Counted from the stretch's first letter, positions 27,398 to 36,959 are shown. The stretch: 53,874 bases of DNA from Parvularculaceae bacterium (GCA_021776435.1 JAJFFW010000022.1:1-53874); one strand, 5' to 3'. Notes: generated by a model from the sequence alone, not told the origin. Translations and numbers: made by a program.

Positions 27398-27783
27398 CAG
27401 ATAATATCCGACATATCGACGATCTCGGTGAGGCGTATTCCGAGGCGGCCTTGATCGTCTCCCGTTTGAGTGAGTTCGCCGCGGGCGATAACACGATCTT
27501 TAACGCGCAGCTCAACGGGGTCGTCCAAGCTCGTATCAAGCGGTAACAGATGATCCTTTTCCATACTGAGAAGCTCGCCGATCAACGGGCGAGCAGTGCC
27601 AACAGTTACAACGACCTCAATCGGAACACTGAAGATAGCACGTTTGAGCTGATTTTGAGCTGCACTTTCACGACGTTCATAAACGGGCGCTTCAGAATCG
27701 TCATCTTGCTTTTCCCCAGTGTCGAGAGGTGGAAGTTCGCTGCTTTTTGTCGTGTTCGTTTGTTTGGTTTCGTTTTCTGTCAT
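27397..27783 (-). CDS. fliN: Flagellar motor switch protein FliN
   Basis: A 128-residue protein with a polar, acidic N-terminal tail of about 55 residues and one SpoA domain: SVPIEVVVTVGTARPLIGEL, DDPVELRVKDRVIARGEL, GRLGIRLTEIVDM. FliN forms the lower C-ring with FliM and also binds FliH at the export apparatus. It overlaps fliH by four bases and fliP by one base. The usual glycine in the vnGk segment is replaced by RVKDR, a small deviation. Confidence 0.92.
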   Translation of the reverse strand: MTENETKQTNTTKSSELPPLDTGEKQDDDSEAPVYERRESAAQNQLKRAIFSVPIEVVVTVGTARPLIGELLSMEKDHLLPLDTSLDDPVELRVKDRVIARGELTQTGDDQGRLGIRLTEIVDMSDII

Positions 27784-28373
27784 GTTGCTGCTCTTATTTC
27801 TGCCGCCTCATAGGCGTTTTCTAACGCGGTTAAACAATCGGCGATGGCTTGGTCTAAATCGAATTCCATCCCACCACCTTGCCAGGTGGCGTTGGCCACA
27901 GCGCCTGTTAACGTCGGATCCGATGTGACATTTAAGTTTCCGGTTGTGTTCAAGTTCGCAATTGCCGCCTTCAAAGGCTCAACCTTCTCAGGGGGCACAG
28001 TAATTTCAATGGAATTGATGGACGACGTGATTTGAATATTATTGAACGCTTCGGCCGCTTCTATGGCAAACTTCGATTCTGCAAGAACGGGTAAAATCTT
28101 TCTAAGGACGACGGAAAATGCTTTTCCGGACTGTCGGCTCAATCTTATGGGAATTTCTGCGAGTTCGGTTTCTAGCACACTGCAGACTTCCGATAAAAAT
28201 TTTACCTGTTCGTCTGCTGTCGCCATAGCCGCTGCTTGTCCAGCGGCAAATCCTTCAGAATATGCCTCGGCTCTTGCGCGCTGGACGATGATATCCTCGC
28301 CGTTTAATCTGCTGGCGCTCGAGCGATCTTCGTGCGAATCGAACCGCTCTAATACAAGATTGAGAGCGCTCAT
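27780..28373 (-). CDS. fliH: FliH-like negative regulator/stator of the export ATPase
   Basis: A 197-residue protein starting MSALNLVLERFDSHEDRSSA. The ATG at 28373 overlaps the fliF stop by four bases, which is why it is preferred to a longer frame. The segment RARAEAYSEGFAAGQAAAMA shows the AxxxG-type spacing seen in FliH. The C-terminal half is an ATPase stator-like domain ending GGGMEFDLDQAIADCLTALE. The sequence is divergent; position between fliF and fliN carries much of the assignment. Confidence 0.78.
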   Translation of the reverse strand: MSALNLVLERFDSHEDRSSASRLNGEDIIVQRARAEAYSEGFAAGQAAAMATADEQVKFLSEVCSVLETELAEIPIRLSRQSGKAFSVVLRKILPVLAESKFAIEAAEAFNNIQITSSINSIEITVPPEKVEPLKAAIANLNTTGNLNVTSDPTLTGAVANATWQGGGMEFDLDQAIADCLTALENAYEAAEIRAAT

Positions 28374-29920
28374 GCTGCATCTTCCGCAGTTTCGAGCCAT
28401 GATTTGATTAGATTGGCGGTCTCGTCGGTTTTCGTGTTGGCGATCTCTTGCAGAGTTGTGATTGCATCGGGCGGAGCGGCCGGGGTGCTCGCCGCTGAAG
28501 TCAGTTGTGGATTGAGTGTTTCGGTATCAATAGCCGCAAATTGCGTCTGTTGGGGAACAGCCTTCGTTGAGAGCAATGGTTTGACGACGAATAATCCCAG
28601 CACAAGCGTAACAATTGAGAGAACAGCGATTTGAATGGTCTGCATCAAGTGACGTCCTATAAAGTCACCAACGAGATCAGCTTCGACCAACACACCATCA
28701 TTTAATATGGGTTTAAATGGTAGGGTTTGTATTGTGATGGTGTCTCCACGTTCTTCGTTATAACCCGCGGCATTGGCGACAAGCTCCCGAAGTGTTTCGA
28801 TTTCTTCTGAAGTTCTGAGAACGGGTTCGCCACCCTCTTCAATCGCTTCTTCTACTATCTGATTAACAAAAACGGCGACGCTTAATCTACGTGTTGCGCC
28901 AGGTAATTTTTCACGTTCACGCCTGATCTCTGACATATCAAAATCAATTTTTTCATTCGTTTCGGATCTCTCTGTTCTTGATTGTTCACCGGCGGGCGCT
29001 GCGTCACCTGATGGCAAATTGCTTGCCACCGTAATTGCGCCGCTGCTCCCACCAAATGAAGTCTCTGATGTCTCTCGTGTTTCTTTCCCAGCAATCACAC
29101 GTCCGTTAGGATCAAAAACGCGTTCTGTAATCGCTTCGCGCTCCATATCAATTTCGAGTGCAACTTGGACACGTGCGTTCCCAGCACCAACCCGTGCTTC
29201 GAGTAGATTAAGAATGTCGTTTTCAAGTTTTTGCTCACGATCAGCGGAGTCTGCTACTTCAGTTGCCATTGATTCATCTGAACCAGGACTGAGAATAACG
29301 CCCCCGATGGAATCTAAAACGGCAACCTGTTCGGGCGCTAAACTGGGGACTGCGGACGCCACCATGTAGCGGATTGCCTGAGCATTCGCCCCTTCTAGTC
29401 GGCCCTGACTCATAGTTACTGTGACCACGGCAGTCGGTTTCACGCGATTACGAGAGAATGCATTTGAACTTTGACTGGCTATATGGACCCGAGCAGCACG
29501 GATGCCTGGTGTGCTCAAAATTGTGCGGGCTAACTCCCCCTCTTTCGCTCGCCAATATGTTGCATCAAACATGTCTGATGTTGTCGCAAACCCATTCAGG
29601 GTATCCAGAAGCTCGTATCCGGCTTGCCCTTGTTGTGGAAGGCCTTCCCCTGCCAATGACATGCGGGCGGCGTCGCGTTTGGAAACCGGGACATAAATCG
29701 CTTCACCACGAATTTCGAATGGCACATCCATTCGTTCTAACGCACCAATGACATCGCTTGCCGTTCTTCCATCAAGTCCAGCGTAGAGCAAAGACATATT
29801 TGGTGTTGAGGCTGTTCTTGCGAGCATCGCAAAGGCAACAATAGTTGCGGCAACTGATGCGACCATCATCAATCGTTTCGCCGGCGTTAATATTCCCCAA
29901 ATTGAAACAAGTCCCTGCAT
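28370..29920 (-). CDS. fliF: Flagellar MS-ring protein FliF
   Basis: A 516-residue protein, slightly short for the family. N-terminal helix at about residues 15-31, then ring-building motifs (PNMSLLYAGLDGRTASDVIG, TILSTPGIRAARVHIA), a polar insertion near residues 285-330, a second helix (about residues 428-446) and a C-terminal cytoplasmic tail ending LIKSWLETAEDAA that binds FliG. FliF is the base on which rotor and export gate assemble. It is first in its run; the promoter should lie in the 146 bases shared with the divergent fliL. Confidence 0.95.
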   Translation of the reverse strand: MQGLVSIWGILTPAKRLMMVASVAATIVAFAMLARTASTPNMSLLYAGLDGRTASDVIGALERMDVPFEIRGEAIYVPVSKRDAARMSLAGEGLPQQGQAGYELLDTLNGFATTSDMFDATYWRAKEGELARTILSTPGIRAARVHIASQSSNAFSRNRVKPTAVVTVTMSQGRLEGANAQAIRYMVASAVPSLAPEQVAVLDSIGGVILSPGSDESMATEVADSADREQKLENDILNLLEARVGAGNARVQVALEIDMEREAITERVFDPNGRVIAGKETRETSETSFGGSSGAITVASNLPSGDAAPAGEQSRTERSETNEKIDFDMSEIRREREKLPGATRRLSVAVFVNQIVEEAIEEGGEPVLRTSEEIETLRELVANAAGYNEERGDTITIQTLPFKPILNDGVLVEADLVGDFIGRHLMQTIQIAVLSIVTLVLGLFVVKPLLSTKAVPQQTQFAAIDTETLNPQLTSAASTPAAPPDAITTLQEIANTKTDETANLIKSWLETAEDAA

Positions 29921-30066
29921 TTGTAATTCGCCCGTTAATACCTAGCGCTAACAAAATAATTCCAACGCTCTGAATTTCATTTACCATTTGATCATTAAGA
30001 GGAGGTTACACATACAAGCATCAAATGGGCGTGAGCGAAGTTTTTCACGTGAAGTGGAGCTCGAGA

Positions 30067-30585
30067 ATGAGCGATGAAGAAACAACGACGGAAGAAGATG
30101 CCGGCCAGGACGAGCTCGAAAAGAAGCCCTCGCCTGTAAAGTCAATTCTCTTCTCCGTATTGCTAGCGTTGGTCATGGGTGTTGTTGCGGCAGGCAGCGT
30201 GTATTTGTTTGCTCCAACGCAGGTCGCAAGTGACGCTTCGGCATCGAATGAGAAATCAAGCCATAAAAGTAGCCATAACAAACGCGATGTCACATACGTT
30301 AATCTGGAACCCCTTGTGGTGACGTTGGGCCCGGACGCCCAATCAAGTTATCTAAAGATTTCAGTCACGCTCGAGACGACTTCAAGTCATGAAAAAACAC
30401 TAATCGAGATGATGCCGCGATTTAGAGATGTATTGATTAGTTATCTGCGCGCAGTTGATGAAAATGATTTGATTCAACCTTCGGCAATGATCCGTCTGCG
30501 TGCGCAGATGTTGCGAAGGTTGCAACTTGTTGGTTCAGAGGAAGCAGTGAATGACGTCCTCATTACAGATTTTGTCTTAACTTAG
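30067..30585 (+). CDS. fliL: Flagellar basal-body-associated protein FliL
   Basis: A 172-residue protein starting MSDEETTTEEDAGQDELEKK. GGAG stands eight bases upstream of this ATG, so the longer frame from 30025 is less likely. One membrane helix (about residues 26-48) is followed by a linker and the FliL domain: YVNLEPLVVTLG, SYLKISVTLETTS, MPRFRDVLISYLRAVDENDL. FliL rings surround and strengthen the stator. It opens the fliL-DUF6468-motE-motA run. A second FliL-like gene lies at 37719. Confidence 0.9.
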   Translation: MSDEETTTEEDAGQDELEKKPSPVKSILFSVLLALVMGVVAAGSVYLFAPTQVASDASASNEKSSHKSSHNKRDVTYVNLEPLVVTLGPDAQSSYLKISVTLETTSSHEKTLIEMMPRFRDVLISYLRAVDENDLIQPSAMIRLRAQMLRRLQLVGSEEAVNDVLITDFVLT

Positions 30586-30595
30586 GAGGCCCGTT

Positions 30596-31078
30596 ATGGA
30601 ACTCGTTACGGATTTTCTGCTTCTCGCCGCCACCGGAACCGCATGTCTTTACTGTTGGATTCTCAGCAAGCGACTGAAGCGACTTACCAATGCAAAGAAT
30701 GGATTCGGCGCAGGGATCGCCGCTCTGTCACATTCAGCCGAAGAGATGAAGGCAGTGATGGAGAGTACGAAAGTATCGGGCGACGCTGTCGCACATCGCC
30801 TGGAGACTCTATTGATCAAATCGGAAAATAGGGTTTCGCATCTTCAAGATTTGCTTCAACAGGTCACTGACATGCGAGAATCCGCAATGGATGAAACAAG
30901 GCAAGTCACTTTGAAATACACGGAAACTCTTTCGCCATTGATCGAAGAGGCAAATGAGAGTGCAGATCGTTTGTTTAATGCGTTAGACGCAGCATCCGCC
31001 GCTGAGTTGGAGATGATGTGCAGGCCATTCGGACAAGATGCGGATAAACGCCCTCTCAAAGTTGCTGTAAATCTCTAA
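30596..31078 (+). CDS. DUF6468-like flagellar-operon membrane protein
   Basis: A 160-residue protein with one N-terminal membrane helix (residues 3-22) followed by a long, mostly helical cytoplasmic part: RLKRLTNAKNGFGAGIAALS, a heptad-like region about residues 65-120. The layout matches the small proteins annotated as DUF6468 between fliL and motE in alphaproteobacterial flagellar operons. I infer this from position and architecture, not from a search. It starts ten bases after fliL. Function is unknown; stator or export accessory would fit. Confidence 0.6.
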   Translation: MELVTDFLLLAATGTACLYCWILSKRLKRLTNAKNGFGAGIAALSHSAEEMKAVMESTKVSGDAVAHRLETLLIKSENRVSHLQDLLQQVTDMRESAMDETRQVTLKYTETLSPLIEEANESADRLFNALDAASAAELEMMCRPFGQDADKRPLKVAVNL

Positions 31079-31101
31079 ATAAAAAATTCAGGAGTGATGG
31101 T

Positions 31102-31788
31102 GTGAAACCGAACCCATTGATGGTCATTCTCTTCGTTCTTGCCGCGTCGTTTATGGGACGTTTTATCAATTTTGCGGGAGCTGCGGCAGAGAACATCAGT
31201 GACGCGGAGTTGAGTGCGGAAGCATCCGAAGCGGCTATGTCAAAGGAAACGGAAAACATCGCACCTCCTGCGGAGCCAGAACCCGTCATTTCCATGCTTT
31301 CGGCGCCATTGCAGGCAGATACAGCGCACCATGATTCCGGATTGAGTGAACCTTCAGATGTTTTGGAAGAGACAGATTCTGTTGATCGATCCGCGCTTCT
31401 TAAGGCGGTGCGCGTGCGCTCTACGACGCTTGCAAAGCATGAAGCGGACCTAGCGGACCGAGTGCGATTGTTAGAGGTCGTTGAGCGGCGAGTTGATGAA
31501 AAGATACTGGTCCTTAAATCTGTGAAAGAAGAGCTTGAATCACGACTGGTCTTTGCAGATAGCGCGGCAAAAGAAGACGTAACGTTACTCGCCCGAATGT
31601 ATGAGCAGATGAAGCCGCAAAAGGCCGGTGAAATCTTCAATGCGATGGACTCGTCATTTGCAGCAGGGTTTTTGACAGAGATGAATAGTGATAGCGCTGC
31701 GCAGATTTTGACGAACATGGAAACCAATAAAGCCTATGCTGTAAGCGTCATGATAGCCGGTCGAAATGCGAATCTCGATCGACCATGA
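31102..31788 (+). CDS. motE: MotE-like flagellar protein
   Basis: A 228-residue protein starting at GTG, with AGGAG seven bases upstream. It has an N-terminal helix or uncleaved signal (residues 5-22), an acidic linker, a coiled coil (about residues 100-150), and a C-terminal MgtE_N-like helical domain: LARMYEQMKPQKAGEIFNAM and MNSDSAAQILTNM. In rhizobia MotE is a periplasmic chaperone for the motility protein MotC. No MotC-like protein is obvious here, so its client may be the large TPR protein two genes downstream. That link is speculative. Confidence 0.75.
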   Translation: MKPNPLMVILFVLAASFMGRFINFAGAAAENISDAELSAEASEAAMSKETENIAPPAEPEPVISMLSAPLQADTAHHDSGLSEPSDVLEETDSVDRSALLKAVRVRSTTLAKHEADLADRVRLLEVVERRVDEKILVLKSVKEELESRLVFADSAAKEDVTLLARMYEQMKPQKAGEIFNAMDSSFAAGFLTEMNSDSAAQILTNMETNKAYAVSVMIAGRNANLDRP

Positions 31789-31875
31789 TGAAGGTCTATT
31801 TCATTATATATTAATTATAAAAATCTATAAAATTATCTCGTCCAAGTTTACTTCAGCTTAGAAAAAGCGATCGAT

Positions 31876-32742
31876 ATGGGCAGTATAATTGGTATAGTAA
31901 TTACTGTTGTTATGGTCTTCGGCGGTTATATGATCGCTGGCGGACATCTAGAGATTATCCTTCATTCCTTGCCCTATGAGATGATGATAATTGGTGGCGC
32001 CGCCACTGGCGCCTTTGTTGTCGGTAACGATCTTTCGGTCATCAAGCACACAGCAGCCGATCTTGTAAAGATTTTTACAGGTGCGCGCTGGAAGCGGCAA
32101 GATTATCAAGATCTTCTTTGTCTTTTATTTGATTTAGTGCGGATCGCAAAAGAAAGCCCCGTTGAAATTGAGAGGCATATAGAAAACCCATCCGAGTCGA
32201 CGGTCTTCGGTAAATACCCAAGAATTAACGCCGATAACGAAGCAATCGATATGATCTGCGATACGATCCGTTCTATGACAATGAATTTCGATAACCCACA
32301 CCAAGTCGAGGAATTACTCGAAAAACATCTTGAATCATTGCACGAAAATAGCATGCATGGCGCTCATGCCTTGCAGAAGATGGCGGATGGCCTGCCGGCT
32401 CTTGGGATTGTGGCAGCGGTTCTTGGCGTGATAAAAACCATGGCGTCTATTGATAAACCACCCGAAGTTCTCGGGCAGATGATCGGTGGCGCCCTAGTCG
32501 GGACGTTTCTCGGTGTTTTCCTCGCATACGGACTGGTTGGGCCATTTTCAGACAAAGTCATGGCAATTCGGGAGGAAGAAAGTCGCTTTTACGCTCTAAT
32601 TCGTGAAGCCCTTGTCGCCAGTCTGAATAAGCATACGCCTCAACTTTGTGTGGAGGTCGCGCGCCGGAATGCGCCGAAAAAATTTCGACCTAGTTTCAAC
32701 GACCTTGAAGATGCGATTCGTGCTTCGCAGAAGGCTGCATAA
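31876..32742 (+). CDS. motA: Flagellar motor stator protein MotA
   Basis: A 288-residue protein with four membrane helices: helices 1-2 near the N-terminus (MGSIIGIVITVVMVFGGYMI), a large cytoplasmic loop, then MADGLPALGIVAAVLGVIKT and GGALVGTFLGVFLAYGLVGP. Both prolines important for torque in characterised MotA proteins are visible in these last helices. It works with MotB as a proton channel. An 87-base AT-rich gap before it (TATATTAATTATAAAA near 31806) may contain its own promoter. It overlaps the next gene by one base (TAATG). Confidence 0.95.
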   Translation: MGSIIGIVITVVMVFGGYMIAGGHLEIILHSLPYEMMIIGGAATGAFVVGNDLSVIKHTAADLVKIFTGARWKRQDYQDLLCLLFDLVRIAKESPVEIERHIENPSESTVFGKYPRINADNEAIDMICDTIRSMTMNFDNPHQVEELLEKHLESLHENSMHGAHALQKMADGLPALGIVAAVLGVIKTMASIDKPPEVLGQMIGGALVGTFLGVFLAYGLVGPFSDKVMAIREEESRFYALIREALVASLNKHTPQLCVEVARRNAPKKFRPSFNDLEDAIRASQKAA

Positions 32743-34997
32743 TGATAACCCGCACGGCCATAACGCTTTTTTGCACTTTGTTTTTCGTTGGCGATGCCTT
32801 CGCGGAGGGAACCGTTGACTTCTCCGCAGGGGAGCATGCAGATCATTCGAGAATTGTGATCTCAGGCAGTGATACAGAATTAAATGTCACTCAATCGGGG
32901 AGAGATATAGAAATTCACTTCCGTAGCGTTATTGACAAATTTAATTTGGCAGATGTCAATATATTTAGAAAAGCGCACCGGGTTTTAAAAGCGGATGAGG
33001 CGTCCGTGGCTTCCGGGTCACTCGTTCGTTTGCAGCTTAACTGTGATTGTCAAGTCAAGACTATGCAGTTAGAGGATGGCGACTGGACTCTTGATATATT
33101 CGACTCTGTACAAAAACAAAAATTGGTTGAGAAAACCAAACCTGTACCTCAAAAGAAATCAGAGTCGACGCTGAAAGATAATAAACAAAAGCAACGTAAC
33201 GATGAGGATGTGGACACGCTATCTGTTGATCAGGCGCATACGAGGATGGTTGATCTTCTTCAACAAGCTGCAGATGAGGGGCTAATTGTCATCAAATCTA
33301 AGACTGAAGAAACAGCCGATCCGTCTACGGGAGATGATTCAAGAAGCGTGTTCGAGGAGATCGCCACCATCGCGATCGACAAAGATGAACACATCGAATC
33401 CGTTTCACAAGCACCTCCAAAAGTGTTGGCGCCTGGAGCTTGCTTACCAGATGATGATTTCGCCATTGATGGGGAGCGTTTTGAGAAGAATCCGTTAGTG
33501 GAAATAGCGGAGCTGCAATCGAATATTATCGATGCGTCTGCTGAACAACAAAGAGAAGTGATTGAGAAACTTGCAGGTGGATTTCTGGCAATTGGGTTTG
33601 GGGAAGAAGCATTAGCACTGTTAACGGATAGCGGATTGGAAGGCATATTGCTGGCGGATATGGCGCGCACAGTGGCGGAAAAACCAATCCAGGCATCAGG
33701 AATATTGCTCAATGCCATTGAGTGCGGGGGCGCGCATGCCCTTTGGCAAGCAGCTGCAAGTGAACCAGCGGTGGCTACCGAAAAGTTTCATAGGTCAAGT
33801 GATGCTGTAACTTTGCTTCCGAAACGGTTGCGCGCATTGCTTGGGGCAAGAATAGCTCAGAAGATGATTGATGCAGGCGATTGGGCCACGGCTAATCGCC
33901 TTTATGAGATTGCGGCTTCGGCGTCTGAAATTCCGACACCAAAATTACAATTTGTTGCGGCGCGATTGCGCGAGCATGAGGGGGCCACGGAGGAATCACA
34001 GGATTTACTCCTCGATCTTGCCGGAAGCGGGAGTGATGCCGCTAAAGACGCGCTCTTAATGCTTGCTGAACAATATGCAGTTGGTCAGGGAGAACCGCAT
34101 GTTGGGTTTGTTGATGATCTCGGTGCGCTTGCGAAAGTGCAGCGAGGCTCTGACGATGGGGCGCAGGCAGCATTTATGGAAGCGCTCATTTGGTCTGAAG
34201 CCGGTAATGTCGAAGCAAGTATGTTGTTGTTGAGAAGTGCGGCGAATTCCAGCCCTGCGAAAGCGGAAAAGTCGCGTTTAAAAGCGCGTGAAATTCTTAC
34301 CAAGGCATTTTCGTCTCCAATCGAAGCTGAACGTATTTCAGCGCTCGCGGCATTCATGGATCATCGTGAATTTGTTGAGTCCATCGACCCATCCCCCACG
34401 TTTCAGCAAAATGTGGCCCGGTCAGCGCTGGACTTAGGGCTGCCAAACATTGCGTTCGATGTTTTGAAAGACCGTGCCCTCTCGTCGAAAAAAGAATTGA
34501 TGCAGCTTAAGGCGTTAGCCGCGCTGGAGGGGCACAACACTGAAGGTGCGCTCGCTATGGCGGCGCCGTATACGAACGACCCAGAATTTGCGGAGCTCGT
34601 TGTAAGGGCCAACATGCAACAGAGAAATTATTTTGCAGCGCTTGCGGTAGCTTCCACGCTTCCCAACTCGAGTAAAAAAGAAATCTTGACTTCACAATCG
34701 GCATGGCGAGCTGGCGATTGGGAGAGTGCTGAGAGGGCATTTCGTCGTATGGATCCCAGTTTGATGGGAGAAAATGTGGCCATTCAATATGCATTTGCCG
34801 CGTATATGTCTGGCGTCAGTGTAATTCCGCCTGCTGCAGAAGCGGTTTTAAGAAGAACGAATAGCAGTGCCCTTGCGGGAATTAAAAGCCTTTTTTCGAA
34901 TGCGCTTGAAGGATCCATTTTGGATCGCGCCCGAACGGCCACGATGGGCGCGACAGAGGAAATTGAGTTACTTGAGGAGGCGCTTAGTCATGGATAA
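32742..34997 (+). CDS. Periplasmic beta-domain plus helical-repeat (TPR-like) flagellar-cluster protein
   Basis: A 751-residue protein with a signal peptide cleaved after FAEG (about residue 23). Residues 25-120 look like a beta-rich, AMIN-like domain (RIVISGSDTELNVTQSGRDI). A basic linker follows (KPVPQKKSESTLKDNKQKQR), then an acidic stretch, and from about residue 250 to the end a solenoid of paired helices rich in A and L (NRLYEIAASASEIPTPKLQF, LKALAALEGHNTEGALAMAA). Its start overlaps motA and its end overlaps flgF by eight bases, so it is embedded in the operon. I do not recognise a characterised homologue; a periplasmic scaffold around stator or rings is a guess. Confidence 0.65.
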   Translation: MITRTAITLFCTLFFVGDAFAEGTVDFSAGEHADHSRIVISGSDTELNVTQSGRDIEIHFRSVIDKFNLADVNIFRKAHRVLKADEASVASGSLVRLQLNCDCQVKTMQLEDGDWTLDIFDSVQKQKLVEKTKPVPQKKSESTLKDNKQKQRNDEDVDTLSVDQAHTRMVDLLQQAADEGLIVIKSKTEETADPSTGDDSRSVFEEIATIAIDKDEHIESVSQAPPKVLAPGACLPDDDFAIDGERFEKNPLVEIAELQSNIIDASAEQQREVIEKLAGGFLAIGFGEEALALLTDSGLEGILLADMARTVAEKPIQASGILLNAIECGGAHALWQAAASEPAVATEKFHRSSDAVTLLPKRLRALLGARIAQKMIDAGDWATANRLYEIAASASEIPTPKLQFVAARLREHEGATEESQDLLLDLAGSGSDAAKDALLMLAEQYAVGQGEPHVGFVDDLGALAKVQRGSDDGAQAAFMEALIWSEAGNVEASMLLLRSAANSSPAKAEKSRLKAREILTKAFSSPIEAERISALAAFMDHREFVESIDPSPTFQQNVARSALDLGLPNIAFDVLKDRALSSKKELMQLKALAALEGHNTEGALAMAAPYTNDPEFAELVVRANMQQRNYFAALAVASTLPNSSKKEILTSQSAWRAGDWESAERAFRRMDPSLMGENVAIQYAFAAYMSGVSVIPPAAEAVLRRTNSSALAGIKSLFSNALEGSILDRARTATMGATEEIELLEEALSHG

Positions 34998-35709
34998 TGC
35001 AGGCTATGTAGGGCTGACCAGGCAAGCGGGGTTATTACGTGAGTTGAACGCGATTGCGAACAACATCGCTAACCTCAATACAACTGGTTATCGTCGTGAA
35101 GGGGTCGTCTTTTCAGAACACGTGAAGGCGCTTGGCAATGATGATCCTAGTCTTTCGATGGCAACAGCGAGCCACCGTTTTGTAGACCTCAATGTTGGTG
35201 AGATTAAAAGAACAGACAACTCGCTCGATTTCGCGATCGACGGTGATGCATTCTTCCTTATAGAAACGCCAGCTGGGCAACGCCTGACGAAGGCTGGAGC
35301 ATTCACGGTCAACGAGGTTGGTGAACTTACTACAGGTGGTGGTGCGCGCGTGCTCGATGAGGGCGGGGGGGCAATCGTTCTGCCCACTCAAGCACGCGTT
35401 ATCTCCGCAACACCCGATGGGTCACTGATGGCCGATGGTCAACCGGTAGGACGTTTAGGTTTGATGAAAGCGGACCCGGCTTTCCTCGTACGAGAGGGTG
35501 ACAATTTATTTCGTGCTGACCAGGGGTTTGAACCCGCAGATGATGTAAAAGTTCGTCAGAATGCACTTGAAGGATCCAATGTCAGTGCAGTGACGGAAAT
35601 TGCACGTCTGATTGAAGTACAGAGAACGTATGAGTCGGGGCAGAAACTTTTCCAAAATGAGGATGAGCGAATTAGGAAAACGGTCCGTGACCTGGGGCAA
35701 ATGCGATGA
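34990..35709 (+). CDS. flgF: Flagellar proximal rod protein FlgF
   Basis: A 239-residue rod protein starting MDNAGYVGLTRQAGLLRELN, with GAGGAGG nine bases upstream inside the end of the previous gene; a longer frame upstream has no such site. ANNIANLNTTGYRREGVVF is the rod N-terminal motif and SAVTEIARLIEVQRTYESGQ the C-terminal one. FlgF is an export substrate of the proximal rod. It is 34 bases before flgG; length and the shorter C-terminus distinguish the two. Confidence 0.92.
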   Translation: MDNAGYVGLTRQAGLLRELNAIANNIANLNTTGYRREGVVFSEHVKALGNDDPSLSMATASHRFVDLNVGEIKRTDNSLDFAIDGDAFFLIETPAGQRLTKAGAFTVNEVGELTTGGGARVLDEGGGAIVLPTQARVISATPDGSLMADGQPVGRLGLMKADPAFLVREGDNLFRADQGFEPADDVKVRQNALEGSNVSAVTEIARLIEVQRTYESGQKLFQNEDERIRKTVRDLGQMR

Positions 35710-35743
35710 AGATATTCGTCTGCATTAAGAAAGGGATAGAAAT

Positions 35744-36529
35744 ATGCGTGCATTAAGCATAGCGGCTACTGGCATGGATGCGCAACAAACGCGTGTCGAA
35801 GTCATTTCAAATAATCTCGCAAATATGAACACAACCGCCTATGCGGCGCGTCGTGCTGAATTTTCGGATCTTCATTACCAAATCGTTCGTGCGGCAGGCG
35901 CATCGTCGTCTTCCGATGGTACGGTCGTGCCAGAGGGGGTCCAGATGGGGCTGGGCGTTCGTACGTCATCGATTGCGATCGAGATGAGTCAAGGCACTCT
36001 CAAGGAGACATCGGGTGATCTTGATTTGGCTATCGATGGTAAGGGATTCTTTGAAGTGACAATCCCATCCGGTGACGCAGCCTATACCAGGGACGGAGCC
36101 TTTAAACGCACAGGCGAGGGGCTCATGGTGAACAGCGAAGGATTTCCTCTCGCTGGTGATATCACCATTCCGGAAGACGCTCGGCGTATTGCCATAAATC
36201 CAGAGGGTGAGGTTTTTGCGCATTTCGATGGTCAGCCGCAAGGGCAGCTAATTGGGCAAATTAATCTTGTCACATTCTCTAACGCCAACGGGTTAGAACC
36301 GATGGGGGGCAATCTCTACCGTGAAACAGCGGCTTCCGGGTCGCCGATCATTGGCGAACCAGGCCAGGATGGCGTCGGTATGATGAACCAAGGGTATCTT
36401 GAAGAATCCAGCGTAGATGTCGTTCAACAAATAGCCGAATTGATTGAAGCTCAACGGGGATACGAACTTAACTCAAAAGTTATTTCCGCAGCTGATCAGA
36501 TGCTCGGCGCAGCAAACCAGATTCGGTGA
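35744..36529 (+). CDS. flgG: Flagellar distal rod protein FlgG
   Basis: A 261-residue protein, typical FlgG length, starting MRALSIAATGMDAQQTRVEV and SNNLANMNTTAYAARRAEF. The C-terminus is SSVDVVQQIAELIEAQRGYE followed by LNSKVISAADQMLGAANQIR, a near-universal FlgG ending. FlgG forms the distal rod that passes through the P- and L-rings encoded in the same locus. It ends four bases before flgA. Confidence 0.96.
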   Translation: MRALSIAATGMDAQQTRVEVISNNLANMNTTAYAARRAEFSDLHYQIVRAAGASSSSDGTVVPEGVQMGLGVRTSSIAIEMSQGTLKETSGDLDLAIDGKGFFEVTIPSGDAAYTRDGAFKRTGEGLMVNSEGFPLAGDITIPEDARRIAINPEGEVFAHFDGQPQGQLIGQINLVTFSNANGLEPMGGNLYRETAASGSPIIGEPGQDGVGMMNQGYLEESSVDVVQQIAELIEAQRGYELNSKVISAADQMLGAANQIR

Positions 36530-36533
36530 TGTT

Positions 36534-36959
36534 ATGTTAAAATTTTCAGGATTAATCGCTGCCTCAATTCTCGCTTCTGGGTACGAACCGGCCGTTATTG
36601 AGGAATTAGTCGCTGCACGTAATGTTAGCGTTGGTCAGATCATCACCGCCAGTGATATTGTCACGCCTAAGGGCGAAATTGGACTTCGTCGTGCGGCGCA
36701 CCTCATTGGCCAAGAGACCCTGCACGCCCTTTACAAAGGGAAGGCGTTTTCGGAAGGAGACCTGCATGCACCTACGATCGTTAATCGAAATACCATCGTG
36801 AAAATGGAATTCGTAAAAGGCCCTATGACGATATCCGCTGAGGGACGCGCGTTAGACAATGGCGGCATGGGTGAACGAGTTCGGGTGATGAACCTTCTTT
36901 CGCGACGCGTTGTTACGGCTGTTGTTATTGCAGAAAATACTGTGAAGGCGAAACCATGA
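36534..36959 (+). CDS. flgA: Flagellar P-ring assembly chaperone FlgA
   Basis: A 141-residue protein starting MLKFSGLIAASILASGYEPA at the ATG four bases after flgG; an upstream in-frame start lies inside flgG and is rejected. The SAF-type domain shows ELVAARNVSVGQIITASDIV and later GPMTISAEGRALDNGGMGER and VRVMNLLSRRVVTAVV. The hydrophobic start suggests export. FlgA helps FlgI polymerise in the periplasm. It is shorter than many FlgA proteins, having only the C-terminal SAF part. It overlaps flgH by four bases. Confidence 0.88.
   Translation: MLKFSGLIAASILASGYEPAVIEELVAARNVSVGQIITASDIVTPKGEIGLRRAAHLIGQETLHALYKGKAFSEGDLHAPTIVNRNTIVKMEFVKGPMTISAEGRALDNGGMGERVRVMNLLSRRVVTAVVIAENTVKAKP

Noticed and set aside
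31056-31727. 223-residue minus-strand frame opposite motE
   Set aside because: Serine-rich shadow frame caused by the glutamate- and leucine-rich coiled coil on the other strand.
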